DNA of 64,000 nucleotides from Pseudomonas sp. Irchel s3h14. GTDB lineage: Bacteria; Pseudomonadota; Gammaproteobacteria; Pseudomonadales; Pseudomonadaceae. Below, piece by piece: positions 54,032 to 62,462 of the stretch. The stretch covers positions 1-64,000 of the forward strand of contig NZ_FYDJ01000002.1 of the NCBI RefSeq assembly GCF_900187425.1, read 5' to 3'. The notes under the pieces are model-generated. The model was given only the letters and a program-made list of their open reading frames with translations, did no database searches and was not told the origin of the DNA. The translations under genes and the position numbers were made by a program. Positions within the stretch are counted from its first letter, which is position 1. Each line of letters opens with the position of its first letter.

Positions 54032-55381
54032 ATGTCCAACCTGATCGCCGACTGGCGCGACCGCCCTACCCATCGTCGAGTGTGGGCGCTCGCCGCGCCG
54101 ATGATTCTCTCGAACATTTCCGTACCGCTGGTGGCGCTGGTCGACAGTACCGTCATCGGCCACTTGCCCCACGCCCATCAGTTGGGCGCCGTCGCGGTCG
54201 GGGCCAGCCTGTATACCTTTCTCGCCTGGGCCATGGGTTTTCTGCGCATGGGCACCACCGGGTTCGCCGCACAGGCCGCCGGGCGTGGGGACGGCGCGGC
54301 ATTGCGGCAGATCTTGCTGCAGGGCTTGTTGCTGGCCATGGGCCTGGCCATTGTCCTGGGAATACTGGGTGTGCCGTTGAGCGGGGTTGCGCTGCATTTC
54401 ATGCAGCCATCGGCGGAGCTGGATCAGCTGACCCGCGAATTTTTCCACACGCGCCTGTTCGGTCTGCCGGCGGCGCTGGCCAGTTATGCGCTGGTCGGCT
54501 GGTTCCTCGGCACTCAGAACGCACGCGCGCCGCTGGCCATTCTGCTCAGCACCAACCTGGTGAACATCGCGCTGAACCTGTGGTTCGTCCTCGGGCTGGA
54601 ATGGGGCGTGGTCGGTGCGGCCCGAGCATCGGTGATCGCCGAATGGACCGGCGCGCTGATCGGCCTGCTGATGACCCGCAACGCCCTGCGCGCCTATCCC
54701 GGCCACATCGCCTGGGCCGCGCTGGCGCTGTGGCAGAGCTGGCGACCGCTATTGGCAGTCAACCGCGACATCTTCATCCGCAGCCTGGCGCTGCAATCGG
54801 TATTTTTCCTGATCACCGTGCAAGGCGCGCGACTGGGTGATGCCACCGTCGCCGCCAACGCGCTGCTGCTCAACGGTTTGCTGCTGACCGCCCATGCGCT
54901 GGACGGCCTGGCCCACGCCGTGGAAGCCCTTTGTGGGCATGCCATCGGTGCTCGTGATCGAGAGGCCCTGCGCCGCTCATTGGTGGTGGCCTGCGGTTGG
55001 TCGTTGCTGGCGAGCCTGGGTTTTGCCGTGCTGTTCCTGTTCGCCGGGCATCTGTTTATCGAGATGCAGACCGACATTCAGAGCGTGCGCGACACGGCGT
55101 TCATCTACCTGCCCTACCTCGCCGCGCTGCCGCTGATCGCGGTGGGGAGTTACCTGCTCGACGGGTTGTTTATCGGCGCCACCCGCGCCCGGGAAATGCG
55201 CAACGGCATGCTGCTGACGGTGGTTTTGTTGCTGCCGTTCGCTTGGGCGCTGCAAGGTTTTGGCAACCATGGACTGTGGATAACCTTTCTATTGTTCATG
55301 TTGCTGCGCAGCCTGACCCTCGGCGCGTTTGCCTGGTACCTGCACAAAAACGACGGCTGGTTCGCAGGCAAAGCTCACTGA
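54032..55381 (+). CDS. dinF: MATE-family exporter (DinF-like)
   Basis: A 449-residue MATE protein with 12 predicted helices. The first half has APMILSNISVPLVALVDSTV, and both halves show the duplicated family pattern (AALASYALVGWFLGTQNAR; LIAVGSYLLDGLFIGATRAR). It resembles DinF, a drug and metabolite:cation antiporter. Here it is not next to lexA, so the SOS link of E. coli dinF is not implied. Confidence 0.87.
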   Translation: MSNLIADWRDRPTHRRVWALAAPMILSNISVPLVALVDSTVIGHLPHAHQLGAVAVGASLYTFLAWAMGFLRMGTTGFAAQAAGRGDGAALRQILLQGLLLAMGLAIVLGILGVPLSGVALHFMQPSAELDQLTREFFHTRLFGLPAALASYALVGWFLGTQNARAPLAILLSTNLVNIALNLWFVLGLEWGVVGAARASVIAEWTGALIGLLMTRNALRAYPGHIAWAALALWQSWRPLLAVNRDIFIRSLALQSVFFLITVQGARLGDATVAANALLLNGLLLTAHALDGLAHAVEALCGHAIGARDREALRRSLVVACGWSLLASLGFAVLFLFAGHLFIEMQTDIQSVRDTAFIYLPYLAALPLIAVGSYLLDGLFIGATRAREMRNGMLLTVVLLLPFAWALQGFGNHGLWITFLLFMLLRSLTLGAFAWYLHKNDGWFAGKAH

Positions 55382-55420
55382 GTCGGCGCTGCTTTGAAGC
55401 GCAGCGGCAGATCACCGTGT

Positions 55421-56203
55421 TCAGGGTTGATCGTTCTGCCACCGGTTGCGCAGGCTATCGAGACGCTCCTGCTGGGTGAGTCCCGGCAACGCGTGCCCAG
55501 GCAAAGCGCCGGGGTACTGCAAACGTAGCCATAACCAGTCATCGAGTACCGGACGCTCGGTAAAATCCAGCGCCAGCCCTTCCTGCACGTGGGACCACAG
55601 CGTGTTGTAGTCCGTCCCGGTGGATCGACTCCAGTGCCAGGCATGTTGCTCCAGCAGGCAGGTTTGCAGTTTTTCCTGCTGACGAGGACTGAGGTTTTCT
55701 TCAATCGCCAAAGGGCTGACGGCAAGCCCCGGATTGACCAGTTGCTGCCAGCCCTGACTGCCGATCGCGCGGTCAGCCCACGTCCCGCCGAACCAGCGCA
55801 AATGGCTGATAGGACCCAGCCAGCGACTCAGCTCCTGCGCATCGCAGGCATCGAACAAGTAACTGGCGGTGTGTGGGTTGTAGTAACTCAACAAGGCTCG
55901 GTGATGCACACCAACAGTGACCGTGAGCATGCGGCGCAGATGCTCCAGCAACTGCGACGACGACGCTTCACTGGCGATCAGCAAGCCACGCCAGAGGGGC
56001 ACTTCGCTGTGGCACAACCCGGCCAGCGCTGGGCATGTCCGAAGGTCGATCAGGGCCGGGCCGTGTTCACGCAACGCATGCCACTCAGTGCCTTCGAACA
56101 ACCAGAACCACCGGGCTTGCGCAAACTGCTGTTGCAGCATCGCCCCCGCCTGTGGCGCACCCGGCACATCCAGCAATAGCCATTGCGGGGTCGCGACGAT
56201 CAT
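55421..56203 (-). CDS. DUF4123 type VI secretion chaperone/adaptor
   Basis: A 260-residue DUF4123 protein. Start 56203 overlaps the vgrG stop (ATGA), the usual coupling; the longer frame adds 31 residues inside vgrG. The domain begins WLLLDVPGAPQ and includes RWFWLFEGTEW and PLWRGLLIASE, with the remainder less conserved. Such proteins load effectors onto VgrG. No effector gene follows: the MATE gene's stop lies 39 bases downstream on the other strand. Confidence 0.8.
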   Translation of the reverse strand: MIVATPQWLLLDVPGAPQAGAMLQQQFAQARWFWLFEGTEWHALREHGPALIDLRTCPALAGLCHSEVPLWRGLLIASEASSSQLLEHLRRMLTVTVGVHHRALLSYYNPHTASYLFDACDAQELSRWLGPISHLRWFGGTWADRAIGSQGWQQLVNPGLAVSPLAIEENLSPRQQEKLQTCLLEQHAWHWSRSTGTDYNTLWSHVQEGLALDFTERPVLDDWLWLRLQYPGALPGHALPGLTQQERLDSLRNRWQNDQP

Positions 56204-57543
56204 GCCGCACCGCTCTGGCCAAATCGCTTCGCCGCCCGGCAGGTGCAGAGGGCCTGCGTGCAATGGTTGAAACTGCCACCACCGGGCAGCAGACATAGCA
56301 ACATCAATGGTTCGCTCGATTGCAGAAGCTCCAGCAAGCCCTCGACATCATCTGTCGCGGATGTGCGCTGCGGGTCGACCTCCTCAGCCTCTTCAACGGA
56401 CGAAGGGACGTGAAGAAACCCGGTAATCAGCGGCTGATCCGGATCCCCCTCGATAAAGCTCACCACCACCTCGGTCCCCTCACTCAGCTGGGTGACTGCC
56501 GCGTCGCCCAGTTCAGCGGCCACCGGCAGCCAACTGTGGCTGGGCACCGCGCCCTCGCCCTGATAGAGCCAGTCAAATTGCACGGCAACCGGTCTGGACG
56601 GATCGGGGCATGACTCATCAATGTTGACCACCCAGGCCCGTTGCAGGCTGTGCATCCTGGGTTTCACTGCGCAATGAGGCGCTACAAAAGGCACCTGCCA
56701 GTGAATCGCGCGGATCTGGTTGCTGTAGGACGCCGCTAAATCCTGGCTGCCCTGATGCTCAACGTGGGTCAACAGCCAGAGATGGTTCCAGTCGGCGATC
56801 GGATGACCGGACAGCGGCATCAACTGACCGCTGCGCAGCGTCGTCAGGTCCGTGCGACCTTCGGCAATCTGCGCGGTTCGTTGTCCCTCTCGGGCTGCAT
56901 CAGCGCAACCCTGAACCTTGAACTGACGCACAGCCGATTGCTCGCTCTCGACCTGGAAGAGCGTATTTTCGCCGAGGCGAAATTGCTCCTGCCCCTCGCC
57001 AAAGACCACGCAATGCCCGCGCTCGCCGTGTTCGAAATGGTACTGAAGCCGTTCCTGGGCACACAGACGCTGGATAAATTGCAGGTCTGATTCCCGGTAC
57101 TGCGTACAGAATTCACGGGCCGGGTAATCGCCACTCAGCTCAAAGCGCCGACTCTTGCCGGCAATACCGTGCTCCTTGAGCACCTGACTGAGGATTTGCG
57201 GTACCGAGCGCGCGCTGAAAATTCGCTGACTGAAGCGCAGGGAAAGGCACTCCAGCTTAGGCCCCAGACGTACGCGACAGTGCCTGACAGTCAAGTCATG
57301 ATCACGCTGGACGAGTTCATGCAATTGTCCGTGGAAGCCGTTTCCCGCAGGCCCGACATGCAAAAAGGCCGGACGGTACAACAGGCTTGCAAGGTCGAGT
57401 GTCGGGTCATCGATCAGCAGATCCACGTCGAACACAAAAGGCTCGCTGATGGCTTCTCTACCGGTAAAGGCCAAGACCTCAAAGGGGTCGGGCAGACCCT
57501 CTACATCCAGACGAAATGACGGCTCGTTGACTGGATCGAACAT
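56200..57543 (-). CDS. vgrG: VgrG type VI secretion spike protein (short form)
   Basis: A 447-residue VgrG. The gp27-like part covers about residues 10-300 (FEVLAFTGREAISEPFVFDV, QYRESDLQFIQRLCAQERLQ, RAIHWQVPFVAPH). The gp5-like OB fold follows (RAWVVNIDESCPDPSRPVAVQF, then SYNEGDPDQPLITG as FIEGDPDQPLITGFLH). It ends about 80 residues later in a Leu/Cys-rich tail rather than a long beta-helix. The start ATG has a weak ribosome site. There is no T6SS core gene in the window. Confidence 0.82.
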   Translation of the reverse strand: MFDPVNEPSFRLDVEGLPDPFEVLAFTGREAISEPFVFDVDLLIDDPTLDLASLLYRPAFLHVGPAGNGFHGQLHELVQRDHDLTVRHCRVRLGPKLECLSLRFSQRIFSARSVPQILSQVLKEHGIAGKSRRFELSGDYPAREFCTQYRESDLQFIQRLCAQERLQYHFEHGERGHCVVFGEGQEQFRLGENTLFQVESEQSAVRQFKVQGCADAAREGQRTAQIAEGRTDLTTLRSGQLMPLSGHPIADWNHLWLLTHVEHQGSQDLAASYSNQIRAIHWQVPFVAPHCAVKPRMHSLQRAWVVNIDESCPDPSRPVAVQFDWLYQGEGAVPSHSWLPVAAELGDAAVTQLSEGTEVVVSFIEGDPDQPLITGFLHVPSSVEEAEEVDPQRTSATDDVEGLLELLQSSEPLMLLCLLPGGGSFNHCTQALCTCRAAKRFGQSGAA

Positions 57544-57715
57544 CGGCGATTCTCTACAGGAGGGGCGGCCGGGGATTCTCTCCGAGAGAGTTGGCCGAGT
57601 AGAGTGCCGAAGTACAACTTAGGAAATGACCTACGCGAAAAGAAGACCACATCGCTTGGATGACCAAGAATGTAAGTCATTTCGCTTGAAATCAGAGAGG
57701 CATCCCACCAAGCCA

Positions 57716-57750
57716 TCTGAAATTTCCGCTACGTGCGGAACATTTTCAGA
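57716..57750 (-). terminator. Hairpin between speA and vgrG
   Basis: An imperfect stem: TCTGAAATTTCCGC pairs with GCGGAACATTTTCAGA around TACGT. It lies 27 bases after the speA stop, but no T-run follows on the minus strand, so it may only be a stabilising structure. Confidence 0.4.
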
Positions 57751-57776
57751 CAACCTGATGAGAGCCGTGCCTTACC

Positions 57777-59690
57777 TCAAGAAGACAGGTAAGAGGAACG
57801 GGTCAGACCCAGACGCAGCGCGTCGAGGAACTGGGTACGCTCGGCGGCGGTGATGCGGGCACTGGCACATTTGTCGCGGTAGTGGGTCATCAACTCTTCC
57901 GGCGACAAGTGCACGTAACGCAGCATGTCTTCGATGGTGTCGTGGGTTTCGATACCCGCGTGGTACACGCTGCCGTCAGCGTTCTGGTAGATGTTCACCG
58001 AGTCGGTGTCACCGAACAGGTTGTGCATGTCGCCGAGAATTTCCTGGTAGGCGCCGACCAGGAAGATACCCAGCAGGTAGTCCTCACCGTCGTTCAAACC
58101 GTGAACCGGCAGGCTGGTTTCGATGCTCTGCTCGTCGACGTATTGCTTGATCTTGCCGTCGGAGTCGCAAGTCAGATCTTGCAGCACGGCACGGCGCAGC
58201 GGCTCTTCGTCGAGACGGTGCAGCGGCAGTATCGGCAGGACCTGGCCGATGGCCCAAGTGTCCGGCAGGCTCTGGAATACCGAGAAGTTGCAGATGTACT
58301 TGTCGGCCAGCTTGTCGTTGAGTTCGTCGAGCACCTGACGGTGCGAACGCTGACGAGCCTTCAACGAGTTGTGCAGGCGACGGCACACGGCGAAGTAGCA
58401 TTGCTCGGCCAGGGCTTTCTCGGCCAGGGTCAGCTTGCCGTCGGCGTACTGGGTCGCGATGTCGCTCATGTAGTGAGTGGCGCGCCAGTAGGTTTCGGTG
58501 ACCATCTCGATGTCGGTCGGGCCCAGCAGGTCAACCAGCCACTGCACGGTTTCCGGCAGTTCTTCCTTGTTGTCGATCTGCGGCACGTCGTCGTTGTGCT
58601 TCTCGACGTCGGTCACCTGGACCACCAGCATGGCGTGGTGAGCGGTCAGCGAGCGGCCGCTTTCGGAGAAGATGTTCGGGTGCGGCAGGTTCTGCGCATC
58701 GCAGAACTCCTTGAGCATCCCGACCACAACACCGGCGTAATCGTCCATGTCGTAGTTGATCGAGCTGGCGTTACGCGAGTGCGTACCGTCGTAGTCCACG
58801 CCCAAACCGCCACCGACGTCGATGTGATCTACCGGCAGGCCGAGGTTGCGCAGTTCGCCATAGTAACGAATCGCTTCCTTGAAACCGTGCTGGTAGTCCG
58901 CCAGATTGGCGATCTGCGAGCCCATGTGGAAGTGCAGCAGGCGAATACCCTGGTCCAGGCCAGCCGCGCGGAAACGCTCGACCACTGACAGCAGTTGCGC
59001 CGCCGACAGACCGAACTTGGATTTCTCGCCACCGGTGTCGGCCCACTTGCTCGACGCCAGGGACGACAGACGCACGCGCAGGCCAACCTGAGGTTTGACC
59101 TTGAGCGAGGCGGCTTCTTCGATCACCAGCGCGACTTCGGATTCTTTCTCGATCACGATGAACACGTTGTGGCCGAGCTTTTGGCCCATCAGCGCCAGAC
59201 GAATGAATTCGCGATCCTTGTAGCCGTTGCAGACGATGGTGCCGCCCTTCGGCGCCAGGGCCAGCACGGCCAGCAGCTCAGGCTTGGAGCCGGCTTCAAG
59301 ACCAATCGACACGTCTTGGGTGGCAATGATGTTCTCGATCACCGCTTCTTGCTGGTTAACCTTGATCGGGTACAGCGCGGTGTACTTGCTCTGGTATTCC
59401 AGACGCTCGATGTTGGCGTCGAACGCGCCGGTCAGCTGACGCACGCGGTCTTGCAGAATGTCAGGGAAACGCACCAGCAACGGCAAGGACAGGCCGCTTT
59501 TACGCAGCTGGTCGACTTGCTCGAACAGGTCGATAGGCGAACTGGTCGGACCGTTCGGACGAACTTCGACGCGACCGGCGTCATTGATCGCGAAGTACCC
59601 GGCCCCCCAATGGCGAATCCCGTAAACACTGCGGCTGTCCGCAACTGTCCATTGGCTGCCATCGTCTTTGCGTGTGCGTCGTACGGACAT
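57777..59690 (-). CDS. speA: Biosynthetic arginine decarboxylase
   Basis: A 637-residue PLP-dependent decarboxylase of the alanine-racemase fold, usual length for SpeA. The PLP lysine is K110 in YPIKVNQQ. Other family features are [20 protein letters not shown] and CDSDGKI near the C-terminus. It converts arginine to agmatine in polyamine synthesis. It begins a block whose order (speA, sui1, nudix, DUF2333, gcbA) matches P. aeruginosa PA4839-PA4843. Confidence 0.95.
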   Translation of the reverse strand: MSVRRTRKDDGSQWTVADSRSVYGIRHWGAGYFAINDAGRVEVRPNGPTSSPIDLFEQVDQLRKSGLSLPLLVRFPDILQDRVRQLTGAFDANIERLEYQSKYTALYPIKVNQQEAVIENIIATQDVSIGLEAGSKPELLAVLALAPKGGTIVCNGYKDREFIRLALMGQKLGHNVFIVIEKESEVALVIEEAASLKVKPQVGLRVRLSSLASSKWADTGGEKSKFGLSAAQLLSVVERFRAAGLDQGIRLLHFHMGSQIANLADYQHGFKEAIRYYGELRNLGLPVDHIDVGGGLGVDYDGTHSRNASSINYDMDDYAGVVVGMLKEFCDAQNLPHPNIFSESGRSLTAHHAMLVVQVTDVEKHNDDVPQIDNKEELPETVQWLVDLLGPTDIEMVTETYWRATHYMSDIATQYADGKLTLAEKALAEQCYFAVCRRLHNSLKARQRSHRQVLDELNDKLADKYICNFSVFQSLPDTWAIGQVLPILPLHRLDEEPLRRAVLQDLTCDSDGKIKQYVDEQSIETSLPVHGLNDGEDYLLGIFLVGAYQEILGDMHNLFGDTDSVNIYQNADGSVYHAGIETHDTIEDMLRYVHLSPEELMTHYRDKCASARITAAERTQFLDALRLGLTRSSYLSS

Positions 59691-59826
59691 TGAAGTCCCC
59701 TATAAAGAAGTCATAGAGCGTCGCCTGGGTTCAGGCCGGCGCAGTCTAAAGAATGAAAATGACGGTTCGTCAACGAGGGGATAGACCTCGCTGACCGCAG
59801 TGAGTTTAGAAACCGGTCAGAACAGG

Positions 59827-59904
59827 CTCTGTGAAAACCATGTAGACGACGCCAGACCTGAATCGGATCAGGGCTGGATCAAGCCGAGGGTGGTTTTCAC
59901 AGAG
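59827..59904. repeat. 14-base inverted repeat after sui1
   Basis: CTCTGTGAAAACCA at 59827-59840 and its exact complement at 59891-59904, 50 bases apart. It lies between the speA start region and the sui1 stop. The inner bases do not pair further. It could be an attenuation structure or the ends of a small mobile element. Confidence 0.6.
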
Positions 59905-59908
59905 GCTG

Positions 59909-60280
59909 CTAGCCGCCGGACTTCTTCGCTTTGAAACCGTGTTTGATCAGCTCGGCCAAGAGTAGCTCGACATGATCGCCCTGGATTTCAATGATTCCGT
60001 CTTTCAACGCACCACCGGTCCCGCAACGTTTCTTCAACGTGGTCGCCAGGTCCTTGAGTGCGTCTTCGGCCAACGGCACGCCGGTGATGGTGGTCACCGT
60101 CTTGCCGCCACGGCCCTTGCTTTCGCGACGCACGCGAGCGATGCCGTCGCCGGCCGGGATAACGGTCTGTTTGCAGATGCAGGCATCCACCGGTTGACTG
60201 CAATCCGGGCAATGACGACCTGCGTCGGTGGAAAATACCAGGCCACCAAGGGCGGCGAAGGATGCGGCTTTTTTGGCCAC
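59909..60280 (-). CDS. yciH: SUI1-family translation factor (YciH)
   Basis: A 123-residue protein of the eIF1/SUI1 family. The N-terminus carries a zinc-ribbon-like CPDC...CICK (residues 24-36), and the SUI1 domain follows (RESKGRGGKTVTTITGVPL, then LKKRCGTGGALKDG and IEIQGDH). E. coli YciH can discriminate initiation complexes in vitro. The start is GTG at 60280 preceded by AAGAGGA; the longer frame extends without a ribosome site. Confidence 0.9.
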   Translation of the reverse strand: MAKKAASFAALGGLVFSTDAGRHCPDCSQPVDACICKQTVIPAGDGIARVRRESKGRGGKTVTTITGVPLAEDALKDLATTLKKRCGTGGALKDGIIEIQGDHVELLLAELIKHGFKAKKSGG

Positions 60281-60386
60281 CGGCAATCCTCTTGGGAGGA
60301 CAAAGACTGGTCGCAGCACTTGGGCAAGGCTATCGACCGCGAAGCCCCACTCAGGCAGGGGCAGCGCTACTGAAACGGTACAACCT

Positions 60387-60489
60387 TGTAGGAGCTGAGC
60401 TTGCTCGCGATGGACGTCAACGAAAACGCGCGACATCAGACAGCACGTGTCGTCCATGCGCTCTTTCGCGAGCAAGCTTTGCTCCTACA
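60387..60489. repeat. REP pair, TGTAGGAGC type
   Basis: Inverted pair TGTAGGAGCTGAGCTTGCTC and CGAGCAAGCTTTGCTCCTAC, 103 bases, between the Nudix and sui1 genes. Confidence 0.88.
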
Positions 60490-60547
60490 AAAGGTCGCGC
60501 AGTGTAACGGCAAAAAGCCGACTTGCTAAGAGCCAATCGGCGCCAAT

Positions 60548-61105
60548 TTATGCCTCTTTTGCGACGTCATTCGCCCGAGAACCAAGATACCGCTTCAATG
60601 CGGCCAGAGAGTCCGGGCAATAAGGCTTTTGCTGGATTTCCAGCAGGACTTGATCAACGGGGATAAAGCGCGCTTCAAGGACTTCTTCGGGCTGCAGGAT
60701 CAACGGGCCGTCCCACACCGCCGAAAACGCCGAACACCAGAGCCGATTACCGGTGTCTTCGAAGAAAAAGTGATCATGGGCGGTCAGTTCCACGCCGCTC
60801 ACACCCAGCTCTTCTTCCAGTTCGCGGGCAGCCGATTCGGCGTAGGTTTCGGTAGCGAGCACCATCCCCCCCGCCGCCACGTCCCAGAAACCTGGATAAA
60901 TGGCTTTGCTCAGCGTGCGTCGATGCACGCAGAGTTCACCGGCGGAATTGAACAGCATGATGTAAGTGCCGCGTCCGATCAGCCCGCGTTCACGCAGGTC
61001 GGAGCGGACCAGGGCGCCGAGCAGGTTGTCCTGCTCGTCAACCCAGGCGATCTGTTCGGCATCCGAGGCCGCGCGGTGCGCGACCTCTCTGGCGCTATCG
61101 ACCAT
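60548..61105 (-). CDS. Nudix hydrolase (YfcD-like)
   Basis: A 185-residue Nudix protein. The Nudix box (GxxxxxExxxxxxxREUxEExGU) is at residues 80-102 with RELEEELGV. The N-terminal region EQIAWVDEQDNLLGAL and HRRTLSKAIYPGFWD match the YfcD/isopentenyl-isomerase-like group. The substrate is unknown. It lies three bases after the DUF2333 gene and is cotranscribed. Confidence 0.88.
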   Translation of the reverse strand: MVDSAREVAHRAASDAEQIAWVDEQDNLLGALVRSDLRERGLIGRGTYIMLFNSAGELCVHRRTLSKAIYPGFWDVAAGGMVLATETYAESAARELEEELGVSGVELTAHDHFFFEDTGNRLWCSAFSAVWDGPLILQPEEVLEARFIPVDQVLLEIQQKPYCPDSLAALKRYLGSRANDVAKEA

Positions 61106-61108
61106 GAC

Positions 61109-62176
61109 TCAGCCCTGATTGAGCAATTGACGCAAATCGATCACTGCAGCGTTGGCCCGGGAAATGTAGTTGGCCATGACCAGCGAGTGGTTGGCCAGCA
61201 CCCCGAAGCCGCTGCCATTAAGGATCATAGGACTCCAGACCGGTTCCTGCGAGGCTTCCAGTTCACGAATGATCTGACGCACGCTGACCGTGGCGTTCTT
61301 CTTGGCCAGCACATCGGCGAAGTCGACTTCGATGGCGCGCAGCAGATGGGACAAGGCCCACGCCTGACCGCGGGCTTCGTAGAACACATTGTCGATCTGC
61401 ATCCACGGGGTTTCGACGATTTCTTCGTCAACCTGCGGCACCTGACCCGGTGCGACGACTTCGGTTTTCAGCGCAGTGTTGAGTTTGACCCGGCCAACGC
61501 TGGCCGACAGCCGTTGCGACAGTGAACCCAGACGAGTCCCCACATCGCCCAGCCAGTTGTTCAGATTGTCAGCGCGGGCGTAGAACAGCGCGTTTTTCTG
61601 CGACGGATCGGACAGGCGCGCCTGATAACGGCTCAGGGAGTTCATGCCTTCCTGGTACTCGGACTCACTGGAGGGCAGCACCCAGCTTTTATTGTCGAAG
61701 TTGAAACGCGGCTCGGCCTTGGCCAGATCGGAGTCTTCGGCAGATTGCGACTGCGAACGGGCGAAGTCTTTACGCAAGGCACGTGTCAAGTCTCGGACCT
61801 GGACCAGCACGCCATATTCCCAGCTCGGCGTGTTATCCATCCACAGGCCTGGCGGGAAACGGTCGTTGGAAATATAGCCACCCGGTTTGGTCAGCAAAGT
61901 ACCGGCGACGGTCTTCAGGGTTTCGACCGTGGTGTAGCCGATGACCATTTGCTTGCCTTCTTTCTCGGCGGCCATCTGGGCATTCTGCTGAACCGGGAAC
62001 AGCGCAGGTTCCTGGCTCCAGTACCAGCCCAGCGCAATAGCCACCAGCAAGTAAAGGCCAATCAGAGTGGCCAGCGCCCGGCTGAACAACAGGCCACCCA
62101 AGTAACTACGGGTGGCCGATTTCGGTTCAGCGGCACGTTCAGGCGCGCTGCCCGCGCGGTTCTTCCAGTCCAGCAT
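61109..62176 (-). CDS. DUF2333 inner-membrane protein
   Basis: A 355-residue protein. One helix at about residues 32-52 (ALATLIGLYLLVAIALGWYW) anchors a large periplasmic domain; conserved blocks include GGYISNDRFPPGLWMDN and WALSHLLRAIEVDF. DUF2333 has no known function. First gene of a small operon with the Nudix gene, and divergent from gcbA. Confidence 0.88.
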   Translation of the reverse strand: MLDWKNRAGSAPERAAEPKSATRSYLGGLLFSRALATLIGLYLLVAIALGWYWSQEPALFPVQQNAQMAAEKEGKQMVIGYTTVETLKTVAGTLLTKPGGYISNDRFPPGLWMDNTPSWEYGVLVQVRDLTRALRKDFARSQSQSAEDSDLAKAEPRFNFDNKSWVLPSSESEYQEGMNSLSRYQARLSDPSQKNALFYARADNLNNWLGDVGTRLGSLSQRLSASVGRVKLNTALKTEVVAPGQVPQVDEEIVETPWMQIDNVFYEARGQAWALSHLLRAIEVDFADVLAKKNATVSVRQIIRELEASQEPVWSPMILNGSGFGVLANHSLVMANYISRANAAVIDLRQLLNQG

Positions 62177-62462
62177 GGCGATATCCTTTCAATCACTTGA
62201 GTTCATCGGTTCGACCACAACCCTATCTCATCGTGCCTCGTTTGCCGCGCATTAAATCCTGCGTAAACACTACCCGCACAATGACCATGATCGACGGCCA
62301 CTATAAATGAAGCACAGCTTCGATCCTATGCGACCAGTCGGTCAGGAACTGAATCAGGTCGCTTTGCAGTTAATTGACGTACGACACTCATGCAATCGAA
62401 AAGAGGTGCTAGCATAGAGCCACCAGTCGATCTCAGCATGCACCCTAACTAGTAGTCAGGAT

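Noticed and set aside
54032..55381. An SOS-type regulation of the dinF-like gene
   Set aside because: No LexA box (CTG-N10-CAG) seen just before the gene, and lexA is not adjacent.
57882..58988. A 368-residue plus frame antisense to speA
   Set aside because: Shadow with Val/His/Gln-rich composition; speA is complete.
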